A program made the translations under genes and the position numbers. A stretch of 64,000 nucleotides of DNA from Euryodendron excelsum (lineage: Eukaryota; Streptophyta; Magnoliopsida; Ericales; Pentaphylacaceae). Positions within the stretch are counted from its first letter, which is position 1. Every line of letters starts with the position of its first letter. The DNA is taken from the NCBI GenBank assembly GCA_033060915.1, contig CM065394.1, positions 28,155,001-28,219,000 on the forward strand. Direction: 5' to 3'. Below, piece by piece: positions 10,399 through 27,826 of this stretch. Below the pieces are notes generated by a model that did not search any database, was not told where the DNA came from, and was given only the letters and a program-made list of their open reading frames with translations.

Positions 10399-13238
10399 CA
10401 ATGACAAAACTATGCTGGGTATTGGTAATTATGGTGCACTAAGCTCATGGCCCTTAGATTCTTGTTTGGACCCAAATTTCAGCCCAGTCTCAATCCCGCA
10501 CCATTTCAAATTGGGCCCAGAAGATCAATTTGCCCTTGGTCTGGCCTCTTAATTTTGACAGGCAAAAGAAAAGCATAGCATTCATACAAATAAGAGTATA
10601 GTACGAGAGAGTTTCGGAACAACAGAGGGAAGCTGGTAGTATTCTCGGGGAAAATTAAAAATAAAAATCAACCAAAATAAAATAGAAAAAAAAGGAGGAA
10701 TAAGAAGAAGAAAAGAGAGAAAAACAGAAGGGCGAATAAGAGATGAAGCTGTTAGCATAAGTTAACTAAGCTTGGGTCTGGTGTTATCACCCTTCCTAGA
10801 CAAACAGCTTGAATCATAATAAAATTACATGTTTTTTTTTTTTTTTTATGGAAAAAATGTAGAAGGGGCGACCAGCATAGCAATAACCCCCATGGGCGTG
10901 ACCATAGAGGTTCTCACGCATTGCAAAATGTTCGATTTGAGCTATAACTACTGTCCTAAAAAAAGCGGGCCGGTCACTGCAGCTCCACTGCAGTACAATT
11001 GACATTCAATTATTTTTTAATAATATCTAGTTTATGTAAATACTACCGCAAGTAGGTTCGAACATGTGATTGTTCAAAGAAGAGTTAGGTTCTAAACTCA
11101 GTTGCTAACGCCAACTCAACAACTATAGTTATTTAGACATAAATTTGGATGTTCGGTAAAGGTTGTTAAGCAATATAGACAATGCTTTTTTATTCCATAT
11201 ATAGTGAATTAAATAATTAAATAATTTTAAAAAATAAGATAAGTAATTCGATTTGGAGTTTAAATTATAAAATTGCTTTTCACCAAATTTGTAATATTAA
11301 GGTTTAATATTACAGGATTCTATATTTCTTCATTCCTTTTATCCCATCGAGAAAAACAGAAGTGCTCCATAAAGGTGTTATAATTGAGGCGCTCTTGGAT
11401 ATGCCAAGTGTTCAAATTTTAAGAAGGTAAGATGTTAATCGGGTCCACCTAGGGAAACCCTAGACATTACTTTTCCCAAACCAAACCATGCAATCACAAA
11501 CGATGCACGTGACCCGTGATATCCGCCATCACCCATGTTCATGTGTATATTTGGACTACCTGACAAATATTCTCCATCGAACCTCCTTTTCTAGCGCCAA
11601 CCACCTCCGGCCCTTCAGTGCATTATGTATTGTTTGTATTTTTATTTTTTTGTTGCTACTTAAAAAAGATTAAGGTCGGGGGAGACCGGGCATACCACCA
11701 TGGTATAGATAGATTATCTATCAAGAAGTACTACTGGCAGCAATAATCAAGTTTAAGCATTATAAATAAAGTGTTCGATTTTTATCAGTTCAGATAACTC
11801 CCATTGGTATTATATATTATTTCTGGCTTTACATTATGTTAATCTAGTTGGTGTATATTGTACAACAACGCATGCACAAATTCAATACATTAGAATTAAT
11901 CGTGTCTAGTATACAAGATTCTTGCTTATCTCAATGCACAATAGAGATAGTCGGTAATTAACTTCGTCCTCACTTTTTTTTTTTTTGGGTAGCAAAGCTG
12001 ATTACCTTGACTCAAATTCGCACTACATGGCACTTGCCATTTGATATGTCTTTGTACGGCCAAATTTCTCTTGCAATCTTGGATTAAGTCTTTGAAACCA
12101 TGATTAAATATGACAAATCAATATATTGCATAGATGTTTTTTTTGCGCCACATTATTTTGGGTAGATATACAAGAACTACTACCCTTACCAAAAATACCT
12201 TGTCTACCTACGACATGCGCCACATTATTTTGAAGTTTACACACAAAAGAACATCCTATCTAGCGCCACATTATTTTTAGTTTTACACACAAAAGTAAAT
12301 TCACAGCCTCTAAACTTGCTTTGAAATGAATCATTACTGCTATCTCTCGACGACTCAATTATTAGTCTGTACCTCTACATACGCGAGCACATGGTGACTT
12401 AAATTTTTTTCTCTACCTAAATAATACAAGTAGCTCACAAGCAACATGATAATTGATCAGTTCGTAGTTAATTAATTGATTAATCTTCAACATCCACAAT
12501 ATGATGTTTTATAATCCTATAAATTAAACAAAAATGATTGATTATCTGTTATACTTAGATACGCGACAAAGGTCTTGAACTTATAAATTTGTCTACAATT
12601 AGCCTCTCTATGTAGACTTCTATTGATCTTGGACTTTAACGGTTGATAGTTTTTTCTATTAAAATGCTCATTATCCAGAGAATTGATAAAGATGGTGAGA
12701 TAATATGCATTGGTTACCTTTGGTGTTTCTCCATCATTGAATTTTGAGGGAGACTTTCGTTTAGGAAATACTCGTTGAGATTCAAAATCACATGTCATTC
12801 TGACTAAATAATGGGCAACTTTATTCCCTTGACATGATCTGTGAGATACACTGAAACTTCTAAAATATTTAGATTACTCACAAACTACATAATTGATGTG
12901 GCCAAAGGTGAAAAAAGTTAGTGAATCCCCTTCCAGCTCAATATTCACATCTTATTTTTTGACCAGACAAACATAGCCGTTAGACCTACCCACATTCTTT
13001 ATTTCTTTTGGACATAAGACAATTATACCCAAGTTATAAATTGGATCGTTTAGCAGTCCTTTTCGGTGACTTTGTAAGGTGTGACTGTGTGTGCACATGG
13101 GTCACAAACCATTTCATGTAATAACATGTAGCATTGTAGGCCAAGGTTTAAGCAAGCTCACATGCTTCAACAAACACAAACCGTGGAACATAGCCCCTTG
13201 GTAAGTTCAATGGATCGCTTTAGAGCGTAGTTATTAAT
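10399..13238. other. Intergenic, no gene seen
   Basis: AT-rich with a purine-rich block (10660-10740) and a stretch near 11040-11130 that reads like transposon debris. GCGCCACATTATTTT recurs at 12145, 12217 and 12263. A minus-strand open frame at 12517-12798 is low-complexity and unlike any family I know. I see no tRNA, miRNA-grade hairpin or exon pattern. Confidence 0.6.
12145..12298 (+). repeat. Three short direct repeats
   Basis: GCGCCACATTATTTT occurs three times at 12145, 12217 and 12263. The last two copies are extended by GTTTTACACACAAAAG-like sequence and lie 46 bases apart. This looks like a small local duplication in non-coding DNA. Confidence 0.6.
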
Positions 13239-13630
13239 ACAGTATTGTATCGCTAGGCAATTGGTAGTATGATAATTGGCAGTACGATATGTACCGGCTG
13301 TTATTGGTTGTACTGAACGATATCAGTTAATACCATATCAGATTTGTATAATTTATTTTAAAATAATTTATTTTTATTATATTTTGATGATAAATGTCTA
13401 TTAAAACTTGTGTTAGGCATATATTAGACAATTAATATTTTTAAGTATTTTTAATTATATTATTTGATTGGATATATTATGTTAAAAGAGTTTAGTGTTG
13501 AATAATATTTGATATAGGTAATGTCAAATTTTGTAAGTAAATATTTTGCAAGTAAATATATAGTTTGTAAATATATAATATTTATAACAATAAATTCAAA
13601 ATGATATATAGAAATGCACTGATATGTACC
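13239..13630. repeat. Dispersed repeat family C, third copy
   Basis: Shares GATGATAAATGTCTATTA, TAGACAATTAATAT and the TTTAGTGTTGAATAA block with 10033-10398, in the same order and orientation. The ends carry GTA/TAC-rich motifs. Non-coding. Confidence 0.6.
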
Positions 13631-14050
13631 ATGTAAATGAATTATATGGTCTTGTCATTGCTTAACGTTTTGAATGATTGAATCTTACTATGATATATGA
13701 GTAGGAAGGACACCTAAGTGAGCCGAGGATTTTTGAGCAATTTGTATATCAGCCATTCAATTATTTGTAGCACTACTCGTTGGGTTCAAAAGCTCATTGT
13801 TTTTTGGGTAAATGGTTCGAAGCTCATTATTTGTTAAAAATAGTAAATCTAATCATAATTTATGTCGTATTAAAAAAAATATTTTCTTATTGAATTTTTA
13901 TATAAATTTTTTTGACTATTACATTTTTTTAATTGGAAAACTAATTTAATTTAAAATAACATGTCTTGATTCAGTCAGTCATCGTGCGTACCATATGGCA
14001 TTTGGGTACACCCCAGCGAGGGTAACCGTCCACGCGAAACATATAATAGG

Positions 14051-14319
14051 TCTTGTTTGGTAACATTTATTTTTTTTGTTTTTTTATTTTTTTTAAAAGC
14101 AATAAAAAACAACATTTGTTTAAATTTTTTTTAGTTGTTTATAAAATTCAAAAAAAGAAAACTAAAAACACTAAAATGGGTGTGTTCTTTCTTATCAAAT
14201 ATTAGTTTAATACTATTAGTATAACGATAAACTACAAATATCCATCAACAAATCACAAAAAATACATAACAAAAACACACAACAAAAAATAAAAATCGAC
14301 AATATTATCAAATGGGCCC
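14051..14319. mobile_element. Family B MITE (TTGTTTGGTAA ends)
   Basis: The left edge TCTTGTTTGGTAACATTT and right edge TTATCAAATGGGCCC are imperfectly inverted, with an A/T-homopolymer-rich interior. The same edges and interior occur at 26560-26776 and, reversed, at 54321-54547. The termini resemble hAT-type non-autonomous elements by general pattern only. Confidence 0.55.
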
Positions 14320-15976
14320 ATAAATTTCGTGCATTGCATAAATAATGATTAACCATAAAAAGTTATGGAAAGGAATTTGACTTCGAAACCTAATGCTTAG
14401 AATGGAGACCAACCAATCAATGGGCCACCCGTTGTTGTTTTGCTGTTACTGATTAGTGGTATGATTTTCACAACATAAAACTTGCCCAATAGCGTCTACA
14501 ATTTTAGAAATATTTTTTTAATTTTTACCTTCTATCTTATAAACGTTTCTTAAATAGTTATTTTATTCAAAATCTAAAAAAAATAGTTATTTTGTTTTGA
14601 ATACTTATTTTTATATATAAACTTATATACATTAATGACAAGTGTTCTATTATTGAGTAAATTTTTTTTTAATTATAATTAACTATTGTTCGTCCTGAAT
14701 GAATTTTTTTGGACTCCACAACTATTAAGTTGTTGGGTAATTAGTGATTGCTGTTCCACAACCTAAAATCACAGTTGTTAAAAAATTTATTTAGGATGAA
14801 AAAATGTGTTTTCAATATTGATACGAAATTTGTTTTGAAAATTTTTAAAATTATTAAAATATATTTGGAATACTGAATAAAAATTTTCAAAAAAAAAAAT
14901 ACTGCAAAAATAAAAAATATTTATTTTTATAATTTTTTTAAATTTTAACTGAATATTTATAAAATTATTCACGTAATTTTTTGACTAAATAATTTAAACG
15001 TAACTTTTGAGTTATGTGAAACCTCGATTCTAGTGAGGGAGAGGAAAAAAAAAAAAAAAATAGAGGAAGAGGAAGAGAGAGAAAGAGACCGTATACGGAA
15101 GGACCATACGGCACTGTCCGACACACCCACCCTCGTGCGTGGGTCCCGCTCTCTAGTCGTTAGCCATCCCCTAACTACAACGCAGAGCCCCCCCCCCCCC
15201 TCTTTCCCATCTGTTGTTTCTGGACCCCACTAATTGCTCTCTCTTCTTTGTGAATTTACCAAACTATCCCTTCCTACTTTTGGAGGGGTCACCACTATCT
15301 TTCTCCTAAATTCATTCACTTTGACAAATTTATTGTAAAAGTCTTCTTAAAAACACCTTTATAATACAAAAAATTACAAACTAAGGGTGAATCAGGTGAT
15401 AGATGGTGGGGTTTTCACTCCATCCTAGCCCCTTCTCTAGTTTCTTTTTTTTTTGGCTGATTACCACTTTTCTAGTTTCTAATTATGATTAGACATCACT
15501 CAAAACAAAAATATATACAAGAAATTTCAAGTTTATATAAAAACAATTTGAGTGGTGTCTTATTCAAGTCTTAGTTTCTTATTCACCAAAGTCTTAAAAT
15601 GAGTTCACTTCCTATTGTCTAATTTTCCCTTGTGATGTATATTATTACATTTCCTTAGCTAAACTAGGCCTGTGTTTGGAACAAAGACAAGCTATTTTTA
15701 ATACTTAGTTTGGTCCTTTAGTGTTTCAATATCTATCTTATTATGCATTGTTACTTCATACTTGAAAAAGTTATTGTTGCTTCGTATAGAAGCATACTAT
15801 ATAGACTTTAAATTAGCATTTAAAACCATCTTAGTACAAATTTTGAACTACATTTACCTCAAATACTACTCACAATATACACAAATTTTACACTACCAAG
15901 AACACTGTTGAGATTTATCAAGATTTAAAAGACTAGACGAGGTGTTAATAGTAACACAAACAGAAACTCATTGGGT
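14320..15976. other. Intergenic, AT-rich, small inverted-repeat unit
   Basis: Contains an inverted-repeat unit at about 14692-14803 (GTTCGTCCTGAATGAATTTT mirrored by AAATTTATTTAGGATGAAAA), a purine-rich tract at 15035-15090 and a 13-C run at 15188-15200. No gene is seen. Confidence 0.55.
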
Positions 15977-16075
15977 GGCTTAGTAGTCGGCTTGCCCTTA
16001 ACATGAGATTTTAAGTTTGATCCTTAATTACAAGTTTTTGTGACTAGCCATTATTCATACCATGTATAAAAATTA
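15970..16075 (+). mobile_element. Candidate tRNA-derived SINE
   Basis: TGGCTTAGTAGTCGG (15977-15991) matches the polymerase III A box of tRNA-derived SINEs (TGGCNNAGTNGG-like). About 22 bases later AAGTTTGATCC (16013-16023) is a degenerate B box (GGTTCGATCC-like). There is no cloverleaf, so it is not a functional tRNA. Boundaries are estimated and no target-site duplication was found. Confidence 0.4.
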
Positions 16076-16076
16076 A

Positions 16077-16592
16077 GATTAATTACAAACACACTCCTTA
16101 AATTATGGGTTAGTATCATTATACCCCTAAACTCTAAAACATAATAAATTGACCACTTAAACTATCAAATTTTTTCATCAACCCCTTCTATTAGCAATAT
16201 ATTAACAATTTGTAAGGAGAATAAATAAAAAATTATCATGTAACTTGAACATGTTCACAAAAGTTTATTTGTTATCTAAATTATATTTTTTGTTTGTCGT
16301 AATTATTTAATGACTAAATAACTCTTGTATTGTCTTAATATTTACATGTCATTTCAAGTAACATTTCAGTTATTAAACACTTAATATAATAAGAGAAGAT
16401 CAATTTAGGTATAAAATTATACTTTTACAAATATGTATAAGTCAAATAATAATTTTTCATATATTTTTGCTAACGAAAGGAGTTGATATCAACAAATTAG
16501 TAGTCTAAAGAATCAATTTGTCACGTTTTAAAGTTTAAAAAAATATAGTAATACTGAGTCATAATTCAAAATGTGTGTTTGTAATTAACTCT
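16077..16592. mobile_element. MITE with about 40-bp imperfect inverted repeats
   Basis: The left end AGATTAATTACAAACACAC is mirrored by the right end GTGTGTTTGTAATTAACTCT, and similarity continues inward (AAATTATGGGTTAGTA versus TACTGAGTCATAATTC). The 516-bp element is non-coding and sits immediately upstream of the kinase promoter. Confidence 0.7.
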
Positions 16593-16867
16593 AAAAATTA
16601 TCTAATTCGTACGAATATTAACCTGACACAAACTCGAGAGAAGAGTAGTTTAGACATCCTATAAATAAATAAAAACAAGAAACATATAGAAAATAATTTT
16701 GGTGGTTGTAATACCCAAAAAAAAAATGAAATATAGAGAACTTTAATGGCATATCGGATATTTAAACGGAATGCGAGGGGCAAATATGGAAGAGAGAGGC
16801 AGGGGTCATTATCAGTATACCCCGTTTGTCTGCTCAGGAGTGGATCTTCGCACGTTATGAATGTAAG

Positions 16868-17023
16868 TATATATATCGATAGATATAGAGAGAGCAATAA
16901 AATGAGAGAACCGCCAGCTCCTGCATATGCTTTCACTGCACCACCAGAAAAAAAATACCCCTCCCAACCGAACCGCCCCTCTATGTCTCTCTCTCTGTAA
17001 GCGTTATCTCAGTTCCAAACCCT

Positions 17024-17056
<33 letters not shown>

Positions 17057-17570
17057 AAAGTGGCTCCGGTAGCTTTCTCTGCCACTCTCGAGACGTAACT
17101 TCCGGAGCTTACTCTGCAAAAGAACTTCGTCTTTTGAGCTGAAATCTGTAATCAAAATGGCGATGCTTTTCGATTCTTTACTCATTTTGTCTCAACCTCT
17201 CATTTCAAGCTACAGCTTTGCAGTCTGAATAAACATATATGCATATACTTGTGTGGAAGAGTATATAGATACGCACATATTCACAGTTCCTTTCGGAAAC
17301 GTGAAAACAGTGTTTCGTCCTTCGGATTTGTGGCTGTATATGAGCACTCGATTGTCATCGTTGAGTTGATTTAGGATGTGCTGGTTCGAATACACGATCG
17401 CTGAAGATCATCGAAATGTAGTTGAATGAGGGAAGGTCTTTGAGCTTTAAGAATCTGAGTATTTCGCGTAATTAATGTAAGTTTGTACACAATTTGGGGC
17501 CTCTGGAATATACATTAGGTTCGATGGGAGTAATTGGCTGAGATTGATGATTTGTTAAGTACTGGTTTTG
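16868..17570 (+). promoter_or_regulatory. Kinase promoter and long leader with (TC)n and uORFs
   Basis: A TATA-like run (TATATATAT, 16868-16876) precedes a pyrimidine-rich leader with a (TC)n microsatellite ending at 17055. Before the kinase ATG at 17571 there are upstream ORFs: 17157-17228 (23 codons plus stop, in the strong context AAAATGGC), 17376-17429 (17 codons) and a five-codon one at 17524. If this leader is unspliced, scanning ribosomes would meet these first. The transcription start is inferred from the TATA-like run only. Confidence 0.5.
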
Positions 17571-23628
<6,058 letters not shown>

Positions 23629-24169
23629 CAACTCTTCTGGAATTATTAGTAAGGATAATTGTATTATATTACTCTTTTTCTTGCCTATGTGTTACAGTTC
23701 AGTAATGATTATAAGCCTTTTCATGTACTCCTCTCTTTCTTTTTTTGGGTGCAATATGTAAGAACAAAAACAGGTACTTTGATTGGAATCCTCTAAATTT
23801 ATATGGGACCCTTAAGGTTTGGAATTTGTGTTTAGAACAAAAATGAGATGACAAACTTCTGTCTGAGTTAGTTTGGCTTGTGGCGTGGTTCTTGGTGTTA
23901 TCTGTAACACTACGTTTAGATTTGTAGACGAATAGAAAAAAGATGAAAAAAAAAAGCTAAATTTATTTTTTTATGGGTTGCATTAGAAAAAATGGAAAGA
24001 AAATGAATAGGTTTAAAAAAAATTCGTGTTTTTGTTTGGTTGTAATTTTTTCTCTCTTTAATTTTCGTTTTCATGAATCGAAGATTGAATCCAAACATGG
24101 CATGGGTGACTCTTTCAGTAATCATGATTTATATTATCTAATTAAATGATACCTCCTCTGCAAGGGGGT
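23629..24169. other. Kinase 3' flank, no gene
   Basis: Likely kinase 3'UTR (T-rich with TTGTATT-like motifs), then AT-rich spacer up to the tRNA. No exon pattern seen. Confidence 0.6.

Positions 24170-24249
<80 letters not shown>
24170..24249 (+). tRNA. tRNA-Leu (anticodon TAG)
   Basis: The acceptor stem GACAGTT pairs with AGCTGTC (one G-T pair), with discriminator A at 24249. A D-arm with the A box (TGGCCGAGTGG), the anticodon stem CCAGA/TCTGG with loop TTTAGGC (anticodon TAG at 24204-24206), a long variable arm as expected for leucine, and the B box GGTTCAAATCC are all present. It would read CUA codons and has no intron. A T-rich run (TTTTCTTTTC) just after serves as a polymerase III stop. 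It looks intact and functional. Confidence 0.96.
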
Positions 24250-24250
<1 letters not shown>

Positions 24251-24254
24251 GTGA

Positions 24255-24640
24255 TTTTCTTTTCATTTTATTTTGTTATATTTTAAACTTGTATTGGTAA
24301 TTTTCTTTTATTGCCTTTAAATTATATTAAAATGTCTTTAATAGGGTGAGATTGGTAGGTTTTGTAATTATAGATGTTTTAAGATTATATGAAATAGGTT
24401 GACGATGGATAATTTTCTTTTATATTTTGTAATTATATATGCTTTATGCCTTAAAGACATGTTTTGTAATTATATATGTTTTAAGATTATATGAAACAGG
24501 TTGATGATGGATAATTTTCTTTTATGCCTTTTAACTTATATTAAAATCTGTCTTCAATAGGGTGAGATGGGTAGGTTTTGTAATTATATATGTTTTAAGA
24601 TTATATGAAATAGATTGATTAATCTATTTTTGTTAGGTGG
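24255..24640 (+). repeat. Three-copy imperfect tandem repeat after the tRNA
   Basis: TTTTGTAATTATAKATGTTTTAAGATTATATGAAA recurs at 24360, 24462 and 24576, about 102 and 114 bases apart, with GGTGAGAT preceding the first and third copies and GGATAATTTTCTTTTA following the first two. The first 10-20 bases supply the tRNA terminator. Non-coding. Confidence 0.7.
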
Positions 24641-24892
24641 ATGAGTATATGTGGCCTTTAGACAATCCACAGAGGAAGAAGGGTTGATGCCTATGATGAA
24701 TAAAGTGCCAAATGAAAAGAGTAATAATTGAGGTAAAAAGAGAAAAAAAAATGGCATTTGTGGTCTTTATAAGAAAAGAGGTGGGTGACAATGCTTAAAA
24801 CCTACTCAAAAGCATTAGGGTTTATATCTTTCATTTGCCTATGTATGTATGGATTTTTGTAATGAACTCAAGAATTGATATAATGTCCTAGT

Positions 24893-24923
<31 letters not shown>

Positions 24924-25148
24924 GTTATTGTGGTCAGCAGTGTCTAAACGAGTTTACGCACACTTTGATTAATTGCCGCGGCAGACCATCCATCTTTCCT
25001 TAGTGGATTCAATTTGAATGACAATATTGCCCTGCAAGTTGGGGGAAGAATAAGCCTCAATTCTTGAGCTCAATATGCAGTAGATCTAGATCGAGAGATG
25101 GATGCTTACCTTGATGTTATGAAAAGGGGAAAGAGACTATATACTCCA
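24641..25148. other. Intergenic, (TA)n microsatellite
   Basis: AT-rich with a (TA)n run near 24895-24915 and a TTAGGGTTTATA motif near 24820. I see no gene. Confidence 0.6.
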
Positions 25149-26101
25149 TGTAGATACAATTGTCTAGCTCTCCTATGTACCAGGATACTTAGGTGTCTCG
25201 TCGCGTCCCTCTCTATATACTTGGTCTCACGTGACAGCCCACCAAAGCGACACATGGACTAAAGTAATATTGTCTACCGAGGATAGCGCAAAAAACGCCT
25301 CCTCCGAGTTAAGACACCAAGGCCCTTGCCCATGCGACCTTGAGGTACCTCCTAAAGTTGACCTTGGGACACCTCTTCCATAGCCCCTGCTCATGACTTC
25401 ATGCTTAGCACCTCTTGGCACAACCATGAAACTTCTTCGCTGAGCACCTTCTTCATTGGGCCACTTCTCCATACTTGGCCATAATTCTTTACAAGGTATT
25501 TTTATAACCTAGGTTAGGAGCAGGACCTAGAGACTCCCTCGGGGTCACCCTCGTGCGAGACCATCAGGAGACAAGTAAATTGGAGACTAAAGTTGAGGGC
25601 TCGTCGAGGGACCTCGGTCCCTTGACCGGTCTTAGAGAGAAAGAGATTTTCACTAAAATCACGCCATCAAAACAAAACGCCAAAAGCATTTAATGAAAGT
25701 TGAACTCTTACACCTGGCTGAATCCTTGCCATTTGTAAAGGATTCGGGCATAAAGTTGACATTTAGAATATTGGCCCTCAAGGAACCGAATCTCAGACCT
25801 GAATACTTGCAGGTTGCAGGTCAAGAGCCAATTACCGAGAGCCTCCCTCGCTTATATAAAGAGACTCCTCCCTTCAACAATGACAACACACATCTCTCCA
25901 ACACTTGAACAACAACAAGAGAATACTCTAAGATCTCTCTAACTCCTTTGAGACACTATCACTTTCTCTCTTTCTAGGATTGCCTCAGCTCTCTCTCGTT
26001 CATCTCTCGTGGTCCTTCACCTAACAACGCTTATCGTAACTTTTCAAAGGGTCACTCTCTACCAGATTTGACCATTCACCCCACACACAATACTACTCAC
26101 A
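25149..26101 (+). mobile_element. Solo LTR (copy 1)
   Basis: A 953-bp LTR beginning TGTAGATACAA and ending ACTACTCACA. The flanking pentamers CTCCA (25144-25148) and CTCCC (26102-26106) fit a one-mismatch target-site duplication. It is collinear with the LTR at 44378-45455: shared blocks include ATCAGGAGACAAGT, GGTCTTAGAGAGA, ATCACGCCATCA, GAGAGCCTCCCTC and TTTGACCA-TCACCCC. A promoter TATATAAA lies at 25853-25860. No internal retrotransposon domain flanks it, so it is a solo LTR left by recombination. The superfamily is unknown. Confidence 0.75.
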
Positions 26102-26106
26102 CTCCC

Positions 26107-27592
26107 TAAGTAATAACTAATAAATAAAGAATTGAGACATTACCTAATCCCTACCCTAGAAAATGCCAATGGATAGGCTGCCCCTTAACTCTGTGATCAA
26201 GATTCAAGAGGTGTAAAGTTTTTATTTTTTCAGTTTCTTTGTTCTCTTTGGCTAGACTAGAAAATAGGCTCATACATGTCACTTCATATTTTATTTCTGC
26301 AAATTAAAAGAATTGTCAGTGCCAGATAGCAATTAGATATGTTAGAGAATTTAAAAAATGAAGAAATTGACAAATGTAAACTTACAAAGTCTTTAAAACA
26401 AATCAGTATAACATTAAAAATTACTTTTGAATTAAGTTCGGACATCAAAAAGACTTGAAAATGGGATTCAACCCTTATTTTGCTAAACATGGGGTTCAAT
26501 AACGAATGGTTATCCAAAAATTGAGATTTTGGTCATGCTCCTAAAAATGTATAAGTCAGCCTTGTTTGGTAATGTTTTTTGTTTTTGTTTTCAAAATTTT
26601 AAAAAAACAATGATTATTTAATTTTTTTTATTTTAATTGTTTACAAAATTTTAAAAAAGAAAACAAAAAACACCAAAATGGGTATAACATTAACCTACAA
26701 ATGCCCATCACCATATTACAAAAAAATAAAAAACAAACATAAAAAAATAAAAACTGACAGTGTCATCAAACGGGACCAAAATTGCAAATGTTCTAGCAAA
26801 GTCTAAAATTCTATTATTTCATGCATGTATTATGTAATATTTAAGTCTTTAAACTATTAAGTACTAAAAGGTGGTACATTTGATAGAAACTAGTAATATA
26901 TTCTCAATATTTGATTGGTACATTTGAGAGCACGAATGGTACATGTGACCAAATTAAATCTCAATTTTTTGGTAACTTTTCGTGACTAAACCTTAGTTTC
27001 CCTTAAACTTTCAATGACAGAATATCAATTTCAGAAAACATCATTCCTTAATATCACATTCAGATGCTCCCAATGACCTATATAATTCTAGCTCCCTTCA
27101 AATTTTAAAAAATATAATATGATCACTTTGTAATCTTCTGTTTAGCTCTTTATACTTAATTATCATGACATAAGGTTCTTGTCTGGTCATCTATTTGTGA
27201 TCTATAATTAAGCTTATTGTGCAACACTAATCATTTAGAAACTCAAGAGTCAACTCATTGGATCTCAATAGGATGATACAATGGACAGCTGCTTAGAGGA
27301 AATAGAAGATGCCAAAAAAAACTTGAAGCAAGTATAAGCCTGGATAGTAAGACTAGCAAGAGTTCTCATCCATCCTTTGTCACTAAAATATTTGCTTATT
27401 TATTTATTTATTGTGGCATCAATGGCACAAAATCCACATATTATTGACTTGTGGGAGTTCACTTATGGGTCTCACATGAGATTTCATCTCTAAATTGTCT
27501 CAAGATTTAATGCATCTTAAAATTGTCACTAGCTATCTACTAGGGATACATTTGGCTAGGATTGAAGAAGTGGCACCAATTAAAAATAAATT
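26107..27592. other. Intergenic, no gene seen
   Basis: AT-rich. A family B MITE is at 26560-26776. Open frames on either strand are low-complexity. Confidence 0.6.
26560..26776. mobile_element. Family B MITE
   Basis: Left edge CCTTGTTTGGTAATG, right edge GTGTCATCAAACGGGACC, interior of T- and A-runs with ACCAAAATGGG; same order as 14051-14319. Confidence 0.6.
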
Positions 27593-27826
27593 GAGGGAAA
27601 ATCATTTGAGATAATATGTTCTTGTAAACCAATTAATGTTAAGGAGGAGTCATTTAATTCACATGAAAGTTGGTAAAAAAAAAAAGAAGAAGAGGAAATT
27701 GGAGTAAATGAGGGAAAATCATTTGAGATTATATGTTCTTGTGAACCAATTAATGTTAAGGAGGAGTCCTTTAATTCACATGAAAGTTTGTAAAAGAATA
27801 GAGGAAAGCTAAAGTAATTGGCGTAA
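27593..27826 (+). repeat. Tandem duplication, unit about 117 bp
   Basis: GAGGGAAAATCATTTGAGAT starts at 27593 and again at 27710, and the copies stay alike through GTTAAGGAGGAGTC and TTCACATGAAAGTT. An insertion of A/G bases separates them. It produces the internal repeat seen in the minus-strand open frame there, which I do not regard as a gene. Confidence 0.8.

Noticed and set aside
10743..10763. TGAAGCTGTTAGCATAAG, reminiscent of miR167 (TGAAGCTGCCAGCATGAT)
   Set aside because: Several mismatches to miR167, and the nearby AACAGCTT pairs only about eight bases; no precursor-grade hairpin forms.
11050..11070. TAGGTTCGAACATG, a B-box-like string
   Set aside because: No matching A box or cloverleaf upstream, so neither a tRNA nor a supported SINE.
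24650..24700. TGATGA box near the tRNA, possible C/D snoRNA
   Set aside because: No CTGA box or terminal stem at a suitable distance.
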